A stretch of 64,000 nucleotides of DNA, from NCBI GenBank assembly GCA_902651635.1, contig CACRSC010000047.1:54015-118014 (forward strand), written 5' to 3'. A program made the translations under genes and the position numbers. The notes under the pieces are model-generated. The model did no database searches, was not told the origin of the DNA, and saw only the letters and a program-made list of their open reading frames with translations. This DNA is from Mastigamoeba balamuthi. Its lineage: Eukaryota > Evosea > Mastigamoebida > Mastigamoebidae. Each line of letters starts with the position of its first letter. The stretch's first letter is position 1. Below, in pieces: positions 23,588 to 34,013 of the stretch.

Positions 23588-23910
23588 TGCAGTACAAGGC
23601 AACCGCGGACTTCCCAAAGACCCAGATGCCTTTTACCAACGTCAACAGGACCCCCGTTCAGACCGGCCACTACGTGCCGTGCCGCAGGCTACTCATGCAG
23701 TGCAGCTCGCCGCACTGGAGCCGCATGGTGCTCAGTGGGCGCCCCCCACCAGACGAGGAAGCAAGCAGGATTCTGAGGGGTATTCATGTGTTGGTGGGCT
23801 GTCACCCTCGGATCCAGAGGGGGTCATCCCTACGCCTTCCGCCGCCCCCACTCGAAGGACTGGTTGTTCAGACTTGCTCTGTCCGATGACAACAATCAAC
23901 ACCCCTGACT

Positions 23911-25695
23911 TCAATCCGCTTCAGTTGTGGCTGTGTGCTCACTCTCCTCACACTCCAGCACCGATCGCTTCCGCACGCATACACCAGGTGTGCCGTCCTG
24001 GATACTGCTGTGCACGACCACCTCCCCCCGCAGCCACTTATGGACCTCGTTGTGCTCTGCCACCATCACCCCGACCTTGGGTCTCCCACGCTCGGTCTCG
24101 ATCGCGACCGACTTGCTCTGGCCCGACCCCGTGTCCCTTGCACTGATCGTCGCGATGCCTTTGTCGTCGACCTCAAGGGTCACCTCGATCTCCGGGGGCC
24201 CACCCGGCCCAGGCGCGACGCCCTCCAGGTCGAGCCTGCCCAGAAGGCGGTTGTCCTTGGCCACGGCGCGCTCGCCCTCGAACACCCTGATCGACACTTG
24301 TCCCAGGCTGTCTGTGCGCGCCGAGAACAGCCGGCTGCGCTTGGCGGGCACCGCCGTCCCACGGGGGATCAGCGCCATCATGGCTCCGTCTGCTGTCTCG
24401 ATGCCCAGCGTCAGCGGCAGCGGCGTGCCGCCGTGAGAGTCGCAGGGCTGCCCCGCCAGGCCAGCCACGACAGCTGCGCCGTAGACCACGGCCTCGCCGG
24501 GGTCGACGCCCTCGGAGGGCTCGCGGCCGAAGAAGTCGCGGAACAGCTGCCGCACCCGTGGGATGGCAGCGGAGCCGCCCACCAGCACCACCTCGTCGAC
24601 CTGGTCCCTGCGCAGCCTCTCGTTCTCGAGCACCTGGCGCACGGGACCCACGAGCCTCTCGACGAGGTCCGCGCACAGCTCCTCGAACAGTGCGCGGCTC
24701 AGCGGCACGCGGAGGTCGGCGCCTTCGAAGAAGTCCGCCATCTCGATCGTGTGCTGCGCCCGCACCGACAGCGCCCGCTTGGCGCGCTCGGCCTCGACGC
24801 GCAGGCGCTGCACCGCGAGCCTATCGCGCGAGGCGTCCTTGCCCGTCGCCAGCATGAAGGCGCCCAGCGCGTGGTCCGCGATGCGCTGGTCAAAGTCGTC
24901 GCCGCCGAGGCGGCTGTCGCCAGCGGACGCCCTGATCTCGTAGACGCCCTCGTCGTTGGCGACCTGCAGTAGCGTGACGTCGTACACGCTGCTGCCCAAG
25001 TCGCAGACGACGACGCTCCGTTCCGGCGACGCCGCGGCCTCGCCCGACGTGTGCCTGGCCCGCTCGAACGCCACGATGGCAACCGCGGGCTCACTCGGGG
25101 TGCGCAGCACGCGGAGACCCGCCAGGAGGACGGCCCTGTCCGTCTGCCAGCGCTGCGAGCTGGTGAAGTGGGCCGGGCAAGCCACAACGGCGTGGGTGAC
25201 CTCGTGGCCCAGAAAGGCCTCTGCGTCGCGCCTGAGCTTGGCGACGACGAGGGCGCTGATCTCCTCGGGGCTGTAGAGCCGGCGCCTGCCCGCGTGCTCG
25301 ACCACGACGAGGGGCCTGTTCTCGCGGCCGACGACCCTGAATGGCAGCAGCTTGACGTCCCGCTGCACCTCCGGGTCCCGCCAGGTGCGCCCGATAAGGC
25401 GCTTGAGGCCGAAGACGGTGTTGAGAGGGTTCCGGGCCTGCTGCTCCACGGCCTGCTCGCCCACGAGGACCCCGGCCTCGGTGAAGGCCACCACAGAGGG
25501 CGTGGCCCGGCTGCCCCGCTCGTTGGGGATGACCACAACCCCCCTGTCGCCGTCCAGGTACCCCACCCTGCTGAGCGCCGTCCCCAGGTCGATGCCCACC
25601 GCGGGGCACCTGATGGGCTCCTCCTCCCAGGCCGCAGCAGCCGCAGCGAGGGCTGCGAGTGCCACGATAGTCGCCAGCGTGGTGGTCGTCCCCAT
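23911..25695 (-). CDS. Divergent ER-type Hsp70 family protein, intronless
   Basis: A single uninterrupted frame of 594 codons. Residues 1-22 are a strong signal peptide, so the protein enters the secretory pathway as BiP does. The Hsp70 nucleotide-binding domain is recognisable by GIDLGTA (34-40), NPLNTVFGLKRLIGR, LGGDDFDQRI and VVLVGGSAAIPRVR. The substrate-binding beta domain is present (LTLGIETADG, ARDTGSG). Phosphate-binding motifs are eroded: the usual GTTYS reads GTALS, and DLGGGTFDV reads DLGSSVYDV. The helical lid is short, and no KDEL-type retrieval signal ends the protein (it ends TTEAD). It may be a non-canonical co-chaperone, as seen in the Hsp110/Grp170 and other atypical Hsp70 branches, with weak ATPase activity. 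It is the only long intronless gene in the window. Confidence 0.88.
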   Translation of the reverse strand: MGTTTTLATIVALAALAAAAAAWEEEPIRCPAVGIDLGTALSRVGYLDGDRGVVVIPNERGSRATPSVVAFTEAGVLVGEQAVEQQARNPLNTVFGLKRLIGRTWRDPEVQRDVKLLPFRVVGRENRPLVVVEHAGRRRLYSPEEISALVVAKLRRDAEAFLGHEVTHAVVACPAHFTSSQRWQTDRAVLLAGLRVLRTPSEPAVAIVAFERARHTSGEAAASPERSVVVCDLGSSVYDVTLLQVANDEGVYEIRASAGDSRLGGDDFDQRIADHALGAFMLATGKDASRDRLAVQRLRVEAERAKRALSVRAQHTIEMADFFEGADLRVPLSRALFEELCADLVERLVGPVRQVLENERLRRDQVDEVVLVGGSAAIPRVRQLFRDFFGREPSEGVDPGEAVVYGAAVVAGLAGQPCDSHGGTPLPLTLGIETADGAMMALIPRGTAVPAKRSRLFSARTDSLGQVSIRVFEGERAVAKDNRLLGRLDLEGVAPGPGGPPEIEVTLEVDDKGIATISARDTGSGQSKSVAIETERGRPKVGVMVAEHNEVHKWLRGEVVVHSSIQDGTPGVCVRKRSVLECEESEHTATTEAD

Positions 25696-25978
25696 GTGCC
25701 CTCCGTGCGCCGAATCTCCCCTGTGAGGTGAACTGGGGGCGAAGCGAGCGAGTGGTTGCCGGAGTGGCGGTGCACTGAGCTCCACGTGCGCTGTTTTCGC
25801 GTCACTGAGATTCGGTCGATGAATCAGCGGTGGGCGGGGGCACCGAAAATGCAGCAGCAGTGCCGGAATTCGCGATACACGGGAACAAACGCACAGCGTG
25901 GACCGTGCCCTCAGCGGTGATGGACGACGGACGCGAAGGCCCAGGCCGCAGAACAATCTGTTCGGGTGTCTTGCATGT
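25696..25978. promoter_or_regulatory. Divergent intergenic region, Hsp70 / paralogue 2
   Basis: About 280 bp between divergent genes. Paralogue 2's frame is open back to another ATG at 25898, so the boundary is approximate. No heat-shock element could be assigned by eye. Confidence 0.3.
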
Positions 25979-28900
25979 ATGACAACAGCAGCGCAGATAA
26001 TTATCGGTCGGGCAATTCCGCAGTTCTATTTGTGTTTTCCTCGGCATCGGCATCGCACTGCTGTCCCGCTGACCACAGCTTCGGGGACTTGTGGCCCTGC
26101 ACGTCATCCCGCCTCTCGAGTGCACCATGGTGCCGCATGCCCTCGCAGCGCCCTGTCTCACAGCCCCCAGCTCAAGACGCGCAGCAGCAGCAGCAGCAAC
26201 GGGGGCATCAGCACCAGAGCGCTGCCTCAGCCGCCTCGTGCAGCCGCGGGGGACGTGTCCGCGGTGCCCCCAGTGCTGGCGACTGCGCTGGAGGCGGAGG
26301 AGGCGCAGGTGCGAGCGCTGCGTGGGCTGAGCGTGAGCCGCAAGGTGCTGGGCTACCGCGGCGTCGACTGCGACGGGCTCTTCCGCGGCGCAGAGGCCGC
26401 GCTTGCCCAGAGCGAGGCCGCAGCAGCCACCCTGCGCAAGCAGCAGCAGAGGCAGCAGCAGCAGGGAGGCGAGTGCACGACTGTGTGGCTGGCGGCGCTG
26501 TGGGGCACGCGCGAGTACTGCGAGGCCCTCGCGGGCTACTGCAAAGACGCGGTGGGCTCCTTCGCCGAGGTCCACAGGGTCAGGGGCTCGGGCAGCGACG
26601 CCGAGGCTGCGTTCGCAGAAGGTGCACTCCGTGGGGCATCCGCGGTTGCCCGGGGCAGCCGTCTTTCTCTTTGATGTCTTGAGTTTCAAATCGCCCAAAT
26701 TGCCCAGCAGTTGTCCCTCGCCGTGCCGACTGTTCCCTGGGCACCCCCAGCCGCCGCGAGGGCAAGGGCACTCACGCACTCCCCTCGGCGCAGTGGAGGA
26801 CAACGTGCTCGAGGGCAGGAGGCTGCGCGACGTCGTGCTGGGCACTCTGGCGCACGCCGTGTCCGCGCTGCTCCTCGCCAGGGCGCAGATCGCCGCAGCC
26901 CGCGCAGACCGCGCCCACGCCTCGGTCCGCGCGCTGCTCAGGGCGGGGGCAGGTGACTGCCCCGCTGCGCCTCCGCGGTTCGACGAGGAGGCGGACGAGG
27001 CGACCGTGCGAGAGGGCAACGAGCGCGGCACAGAGGCCCTCGGGCGCCTCGTCGGGTCGGTGCAGCGCGCCCGCGAGGCCCTCGAGAATGTCGAGCTGCT
27101 CGACCGCATCGACGGGGCACGGAAGCTGTCCGACGCCCCGCTCCACGTCGTCCGCGCGGACACTCTGACGCTCTCTGAGGACCGCGAGGTGCGCCCAGCA
27201 GCGCAGCAGAGAGCGGCACTGGGTCCCAACTTCCAACTGAGCAGCGCCTTCCCTCCCCGTGCAGCTGGGCCTTACGGTGACCATCCCCCTGCTCGTCGTC
27301 GTGACCGATGGCGGCGTGCTGGTGGCCATGCCGCTGCCGTGCGCAGCCCAGGGCAGGAAGAGGTACCGCCTCGTGCAGTGGTACCCTCTCGCGTCCCTCT
27401 GTGTCCTGATGAGCTCCCGGGACGAGAACGAGACCTTCGCCGCCGTCGTCGCCACCCGCCCCACGTGCCACCCAAGCGAGGTCGCCGCGCCCCCACCACC
27501 CGAGGCAGCGATGCGATTCGTGTTCGCCAACTTCACGCAACTCTCTGTGTGGAGGACAGCCATCCTTGCCCTGCACGACGGCACCGTCTTCGTTGACTTG
27601 AGCGTGCGGCCCAGCGGCCAGGTGGTCGGCAAGAACCTGGACGAGCTGCTCCGCAGCGAGCACATCACAGACACGCGCGACAGCGTGCCCGTGGTCGTGC
27701 GCTGGCTGCTCTACCACCTCTTCCGCGCTATGGGCTCCCCGGAGAACGTGCGCCTCGCGTCCCCGCGCTCTTCCCCTGCACGCCGCTCCTCCTGACGCCT
27801 CCTTGCCTCTCCCTCCTCGTCCGCCGCAGCTCGCCCCGGTGGAGCAGTGGCTGCAGAACATGGCCTGTGTGGAGCCCTGGATGAACTGGAGCTACCCGGA
27901 ACTGCTCCGGTGCGTTCGACGCGGAGAGGTCGGCGTCGCGCAGCTGCTCTGCCTGCTCGGCGTCCTTATCGCCCGCCTCCCAGCGCCGCTTCTGCCGGTG
28001 CCGTGGATGAAGGTTGTCTCCGAGGGCGGCAAGCTGCCCGCGCTGCCCGAGAGCCACAGGGCTGTCCTCCTGGCCCTCGCGGGGCTCACGTCGTCGCTGG
28101 CCAGCAGCAAGCACCCCGCCTGCCGCCAGATGCTCGAGCTGCTGGGCAGGCTCGTCGCCGGCGAGAGGACCACGACACAGCGCGTCCGCGATGTGGCCCT
28201 CGAAACGCTGCGGGCGATACGAGACGACTCACTGCTCTCCACCAACTTCGCCAGGCGGCCGCTGGCAGAACAGCTCAGCCAATTCGCGACGCTGCGGCGC
28301 AAGCTCATGGGGCACAGCCACGGCGTGCGGTCACTCTGCCTGACGCCCAGCGGCAGGCACGTGTGGTCCGTCGACAAGGACGGCGGCCTGTTCGTCTGGG
28401 ACGCCCGGGCGTGCAGCTACACGAGCAACACGCACATCGGCATCCGGAGCGTGACGGTCAGCGAGCGTGTGGGCGACAGCGTGTGGGTGGGCCACGTCGG
28501 AGGCATCGCCGTGCTGAGCCCCGAGACGGCAGCGCCTGTGCACCAGGTGCTGCAGGTGCTGCCCATGTCGCTGCTGTGGCTCGAGGAGCGCGGGGAGGTG
28601 TGGTGCGGGTGCGAGGACCGCCTGGTGGTGTTCGACAGTACGACCCGCAGGGTGCTGCGCATCCACGCGGCCGACGAGTACCGCGGCCTCATCTTCATCG
28701 CCCTGGCCGCAGCCTCGCCCAGCTGCATCTGGGCTGTGGGCTTCAGGAGGACTCCCAGCCCCCAGACTGAGGTCCTCCCTCGCTCCATTGTTCCCTCTCT
28801 TTGCCATCTCTGGAGGGGGGCTTGTCCTTATGGGAGAGCGTGCGTCTGGGGGAACTGGGCTGAACGACTGGTGAGCAGATACATGTGTTCGAGGCCAAGG

Positions 28901-29443
28901 AGGGGGTGCTGGTGGAGACGCGGAGATTCATGACGCACTGCTCGCGGATCGCGTCGCTGGTGGCCATCGAGGGCAGCATGTGGGCCCTGCACGAGGACTC
29001 GACGCTGATGATCTGGAACACCGACACCTGCAAGTGCATCCACACGATGGTGCACAACCCCTTTGCATTCAATCTCTCTACACCTCTGGTGTGCGACTCA
29101 CAGCACACAACCTGAAACGGGGATAGAGGGGCGGGGGGACAGCGTACAGTTTGGTGCGGGTGGGGTGCCAGGCGTGGGGAGGGTTCTGGGACCAGAAGAT
29201 TGTGATCTGGGACTCCAGGACGTATGTGCAGGTGGGGGAGCTGCGAGGGTACCACACAGAGTCCATTCTGAGCATGCTGGTGCGCACAGACCCCGCCACT
29301 GGCGACACTGATGTCTGGAGCGCATCGACAGACAAGGTTCTGTCCAATTCTGCCCTTTTGTTGTGTTTCTGACAATTGCTCGGATGCAGTCTGTCTGCGT
29401 GTGGTCCGTCCACAACTCCATGTTCTCGCCAATCATCAATTGA
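25979..29443 (+). CDS. DH-like/PH-like/RhoGAP-like/WD40 protein, paralogue 2
   Basis: Seven exons (25979-26621, 26794-27188, 27265-27747, 27830-28771, 28879-29049, 29127-29336, 29390-29443) give about 965 residues. Domain order is as in paralogue 1: VLATALEAEEAQVRALRGLS and WLAALWGTREYCEALAGY (DH-like), VVVTDGGVLVAMP and KRYRLVQWYP (PH-like), DSVPVVVRWLLYHLFRAMG with LPAPLLPVPWM (RhoGAP-like), then WD40 from GHSHGVRSLCLTPSGR. Exon 3 ends at a normal GTGCGC donor. The frame stays open for 16 codons into that intron, so an unspliced read would only add a short tail before a stop. The PH/GAP linker has lost the polyQ and Ala-rich insert of paralogue 1. Exon 6 is the short 210-nt type shared with paralogue 1. 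The start codon is uncertain (25898 or 25979). Confidence 0.75.
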
Positions 29444-29585
29444 AAATGAGCCAAACAAAGCAGATAATCCTATTTCTTGAATTCCAGGCAGTGCTTTTCG
29501 CAAGTGTCTTTGATGAGATACGGCGATGTTCGCTCGACATTTGCCTGCGATATTGAATTTGAAGAAAAGCTGTCTCTCACAGTGC

Positions 29586-30120
29586 TCAGTGACGGCTCAG
29601 GAGCAGGTGCAGGAGTAGCGCAATGCAGATGCCGAGGTTGAGGGCGTACTTCCACCATGTGGCACGGTTGTGCTCGAGTGCCTCTGAGGCGGCGTACCTC
29701 GGCCTGTAAATACAGTCGAGGTCGTCGGGGGCGATGAGCTGGTCTTCAGTAATGAGGGCCTTTCCCTGTTCTTCTGCAGTGGAAGAAACTCATCTGGTGT
29801 CCCTGACAGCATCCGTTTCATGCAGCAACAGCAGCAGAGCAGTCTCTAACTCACCTGTGGTGATGTCTGCGGAGGATAAATGACCAAAGATCTCAATGCA
29901 GCTCGTTCATTATTTCGATTACCTGCTGTTCAGTTCTGAAATCTGTCATGCAAAAGTAAATAGAAGGTGAAAATTCACTCACATTGATGCACCGCACTGA
30001 TATCCTGATGAACAGAATTGTGCTCATGAGCAGCTTTTGTTTGATGAGATGAAGTGGCTGCCCCAAACTGAAACTGTGTGAGGTCTCTGGGCTGCTGAAT
30101 ACAATGCTCGCGATAAAATG
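29586..30120 (-). CDS. Small tail-anchored membrane protein (5' end unresolved)
   Basis: The last exon (29586-29773) encodes an acidic segment (ALITEDQLIAPDDLDCIY), a short basic-aromatic linker (ATWWKYALN) and a single hydrophobic stretch, LGICIALLLHLLL, just before the stop (SRH). This is the layout of a C-terminal tail-anchored protein of the ER or endosome/Golgi, as in SNAREs and related proteins. Upstream lies a 12-nt microexon (29855-29866, flanked by CCGCAG and GTGAGT) and an exon beginning at 29983 with a His/Gln-rich sequence; phases agree across both joins. The 5' boundary near 30080-30120 and the start codon are not resolved. I do not recognise the family. It lies inverted between paralogues 2 and 3. 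Confidence 0.5.
29855..29866 (-). other. Candidate 12-nt microexon
   Basis: Twelve bases bounded by a good acceptor (CCTCCGCAG) and donor (GTGAGT). Inclusion keeps phase 1 to phase 1 between the flanking exons and would add four residues (ITTE region). Skipping also preserves frame, so alternative use is possible. Confidence 0.5.
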
Positions 30121-30336
30121 GTAGTCGCAGGGATCTGCTGGTCGCCTAACAGTTCGCCGTCTGACTGCGAACGTCGCCCGAGGCCAGAAGGCCGTTGGAG
30201 CCGCATTCTTCAAGTCGAGAGGGCATTGCGACGCCATTCAAAAGGCGTTGATTCTCTCGTCATAAATCTACCACATTCAAACAAAGCAAGCCGTGACCCA
30301 CACAACTGATATGGTATCCGTCCTGCGGCCCGTTTC

Positions 30337-33300
30337 ATGCTCTCTGACGTGTCGCCGCTGCACTCACAGAGCACACGCAGCCTCAGACGAGCTGCCCAGC
30401 ACACTCCAGCTCTGCCGCAATCTCCTCCCGCTGGCACAGCCCTGTGCACGTCGCAAGCGGTGTTGGAGACAGCGCTGGAGGCTGAGGAGGCGCAGGTGCA
30501 GTCGCTGCGTGCGCTGAGCGCGAGCCGCAAGGTTCTGGGCTACCGCGGCATCAACTGCGAGGGGCTCTTCTGTGGCGCCGAGGCCGCGCTGGCCCAGTGC
30601 GAGGCCGCAGCTGCCTCGATGCGCGAGCACCTCCCGCGGCAGCGGCAACAGCAGGGAGGCAGCTGTGCGGGCACGTGGCTGGCGGCGCTGTGGGGCTCGC
30701 GGGACTACTGTGAGGCGCACGACGTGTACCTTAAGGGCGTCTCCCGTTCCTTTACCGAGGTGTGCAGGACGAGGGACTCGAGCAGTGAGGCAGAGGCCGC
30801 GTTCTCCGAAGGTGCGTGCCTGCTGGCCTGCCCGCGTGGGGGTCTGCAGTTTCGTATCGGGAAAACAACGGAACAACGGCGCGGGGAATTCAGTTTTCCA
30901 TCTGAGTAGGAGTTGAAGAACCCAATTACCGTTCCTCCGTTTCCTCTTTTTGGCGTTCTGTTGTGGAGACCAGTGGCAGCGTCAATGGTTTTCAGGCATC
31001 GTGCGCACAGACTGTGATTCCGCAGAGCAGGAGTTTTGCTTACGAGACACACAATTCACCGTTAGTGGAGGAGAACGTACTCGCGGGCAGATCTCTACAC
31101 GATGTGGTGCTGAGCACAGTGGCCCACATGGTCTCGGCGCTGTTTCTCTCCAAGGCACAGATCGCCACCGCACGCGCAGACCGCGCCTACGCGTCCGTTG
31201 TGGCGCTGCTCCGGAGAGGCCCAGCAGGCGACATCGCGTTCCCGGCCTTTGACGAGGAGTCGGAAGACGCTGCCGTGCGAGGCGCCAACAAGCAAGGCAT
31301 TGCGAGGCTTGAGGCTCTCGCGGGCTCGGCTTCCGCCATCCTGGGCGAGCTGCGGAGGCTCTGCCTGCTGGGCCGCATCGACGTCCTCCGAGAGCTCTGG
31401 AGCGACGACCTCATCGACCGCATCGACGGCGCGCAGGGGCTGGGAGGCGTCTCGCACAGGGTAATACGCTCCGACACGTTCACCCTGGCCGTCGACCGCG
31501 AGGTGCGGACTCCGGCATCAATTGACTGCGTGCCCACAATTCGGCTCCCGCAGATGGGCCTCCGCGTGGCCGTTCCCGTGTTCGTTGTCGTCGTTGCCAA
31601 CGGCGTGCTCGTGGCGCTGCCGTGGCCCGCGGTCGTCAGCGGCTGCAAGAGGTACCGCCTCGTGCGCTGGTACCCCCTCGTGTCGCTGCGCGTCGTCGTC
31701 GTGCAGGGCGACGCGGCCGGCGCGATCGTCGTCGGCGCTCGGATGGCGCCCACGCAGCGGCAGAGCATCCGCCGCGCCCCACTGTTCGCCGTCCGCCACA
31801 CGGTGCGCCTGGAGCTGCCCAGCTGCGAGGCTCTGTCCTCGTGGCTCGCCGACGTGGGGGCGATGGCCCCCGATCGTGTTGTGCGCGAGCAGAGGGAGAG
31901 CCTCTCCTGCCCCCTGCAGGGCCTCTCCCTGCACTCGCTGCTCGAGCTCGAGTGCACCGCCGACCGCTGCGACAACGTGCCCCTTGTGCTGCGCCGAACT
32001 CTTCATCGCCTCTATCGCTGCATGGGCTCTGCGGCCCGAGTGCGCCTTCGGCAGTTTTGCGTCTTCCAAGGGCGCAAGGAAAAGGCTGACAACCACTCCG
32101 CTCACACAGAGCGACGCCCCGGCAAGCGCAGACCGGACGTGGGACATGTTCTCGCGGGGAACCATCACGTACGCAGGCGTGCTCGATGCGCTGGACCAGG
32201 GGACCCTCGGACTCGCGCAGATGCTGCGGCTGCTCCGAGAGCTCCTCCGTCAGCTCCCCGAGTGGCTGGTCGAGCCCCAGTGGCTCCTCGCCATCCGCGC
32301 CGGGGAGCCAGTGAAGAACGTGCTGCCCCCAGAGCACCGCAGCCTGCTCGTGCAGCTCTCGTTCCTGGCGTCGTCGATGGCCAGCAGCGAAGGGCAGCGG
32401 TTCAGCGCCGAGCTGATGTTCATCCGCAGGCTTATCGTCGACGACTGGCAGCAGGGCGCGTTCCTCGCGGCTCTCTTCACGATGCGCGACGACGCGCTGC
32501 TCGCAGCCAACTTCGCCAGGATGTCGCTCGCCAGGCAGCTGCGCGAGTTTGTTGTGCTGAAGCGCAAGCTCGTCGGGCACCGCAGCGAGGTCAGGACGCT
32601 CTGCCAGCCTCCCAGCGGCAGGCACGTGTGGTCCGTTGACAAGGACGGCGACGTGCTACTCTGGGACGCTCAGCTCTGTCGCTTTGCCCAGCGCACGCAC
32701 ATCGACACTTCGCAGGGCGCCGTTGTTAGCGCCCGTGTGTCCGACAGCGTGTGGGTGGGCCACGCGGAGGGCATCGCTGTGCTCGACCCAGAGAGAGCAG
32801 CGCCGGTGCTGCAGATCACCCAGGTGGCACCTGCATCGCTGCTGTGGCTCGAGGGGCGCGGGGAGGTGTGGTGCGGGTGCGAGGACAGCCTGATGGTGTT
32901 TGACAGCGCGACCCGCAAGGTGCTGCGCATCCACGCCGACGACGAGTACCGCGGCCTCACCTTCATCGCCCTCGCCGCAGCCTCGCCCAGCTGCATCTGG
33001 GCTGCGGGCTTCAGGAGGACTCCCAACCCCCAGACTGAGGTCCCACCGCTCCGTTGTTCCCTTTCTTTGCCTCCTCTGGGGGGCTTGGCCACACTCTCTT
33101 CCCACCAGCACGAGGGAACTGGGTTGAACGACTGGTGAGCAGATACACGTGTTCGAGGCCAAGGAGGGGGTGCTGGTGGCGACGCGGAGGATCATGGCGC
33201 ACAGCTCGCGGATCGCGTCGCTGGTGGCCATCGAGGGCAGCATGTGGGCCCTGCACGAGGACTCGACGCTGATGATCTGGAACACCGACACCTGCAAGTG

Positions 33301-33728
33301 CATCCACTCTTTGGTCCGTTACCTGCCTCCCTCGCCGAATTCGCCTTTATCTATAGTGCACTGCACTTGCAGGAGCTGAAATCGCACACCACAATGCAGA
33401 AGAGCGGGGGGACAGCGCACTGTCTTGTGAGGGTGGGGTGCCAGGCGTGGGGAGGCATGTCGGTCGGAGACGAACATAAGATTGTGATCTGGGACGCCAG
33501 GACGTACGGGCAGGTGGGGGAGCTGCGAGGGTACCACACAGAGTCCATCCTGGACATGCTGGTGCGCACAGACCCCGCCACTGGCGACACCGACGTCTGG
33601 AGCGCCTCGACAGACAAGGTAACACACCTCTTTCTCCGTTTCCCAGTGGATTGACGAATGCGCTTCTGATGCAGTCTGTCTGCGTGTGGTCTGTCCACAA
33701 CTCCATGTTCTCGGCAAACTGCCGCTGA
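30337..33728 (+). CDS. DH-like/PH-like/RhoGAP-like/WD40 protein, paralogue 3
   Basis: Seven exons (30337-30811, 31066-31502, 31554-32039, 32110-33039, 33143-33313, 33373-33618, 33675-33728) give about 932 residues. The DH-like part includes KVLGYRGINCEGLFCGAE, WLAALWGSRDYCEAHDVY and HDVVLSTVAHMVSALFLSKA. Exon 2 is 45 nt longer than in paralogues 1 and 4, with an extra acidic loop (LRELWSDDLIDRIDG). The PH-like (VVVANGVLVALP, CKRYRLVRWYP) and RhoGAP-like (NVPLVLRRTLHRLYRCMG, LPEWLVEPQWL) segments are present, again without an arginine finger. WD40 starts at GHRSEVRTLCQPPSGR. Exon 6 is the long 246-nt type shared with paralogue 4. Exon 5 and the downstream WD40 exons are almost identical to the other copies. 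Confidence 0.75.
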
Positions 33729-34013
33729 AGAACGAGACGAGCGACTGCAGCTGTGCTCCTCCTTGATTGTGTGTGCAAGCGCGAGGGATTTGTGTCTGTG
33801 TGTCTGTCATCTAATGCCATTAGCACGGCCGAAAGATTGAACAACAGAGATTACTATCTCACAGACGATTGACTCCCCTCATGGCATCTCTCCTATTCGG
33901 GGCATCGCCCTCGATTCTCCGACCCGTTTTCTCTTTCGACGTTGACGTTATTTTGTACTTCTACTGGCCTCCTGCATCTTCCGAAGCCTCGCGACGGCCG
34001 ACATGGTGGGCAG
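33729..34013. promoter_or_regulatory. Intergenic region between paralogues 3 and 4
   Basis: About 285 bp of AT-richer DNA with TGTGTCTGTGTGTCTGTC near 33790-33810. It should hold the promoter of paralogue 4. No gene is visible. Confidence 0.35.

Noticed and set aside
23525-23612. A 23-bp intron (GTGCTGG...GATGCAG) joining the two possible C-termini of the gene ending at 23587
   Set aside because: Other introns in the window are at least about 50 bp, so such a short one is unlikely.
25802-27229. 475-codon minus-strand open frame
   Set aside because: It is the antisense shadow of exons 1-2 of paralogue 2 (Ala/Arg/Ser-rich), and the plus strand has conserved protein sequence.
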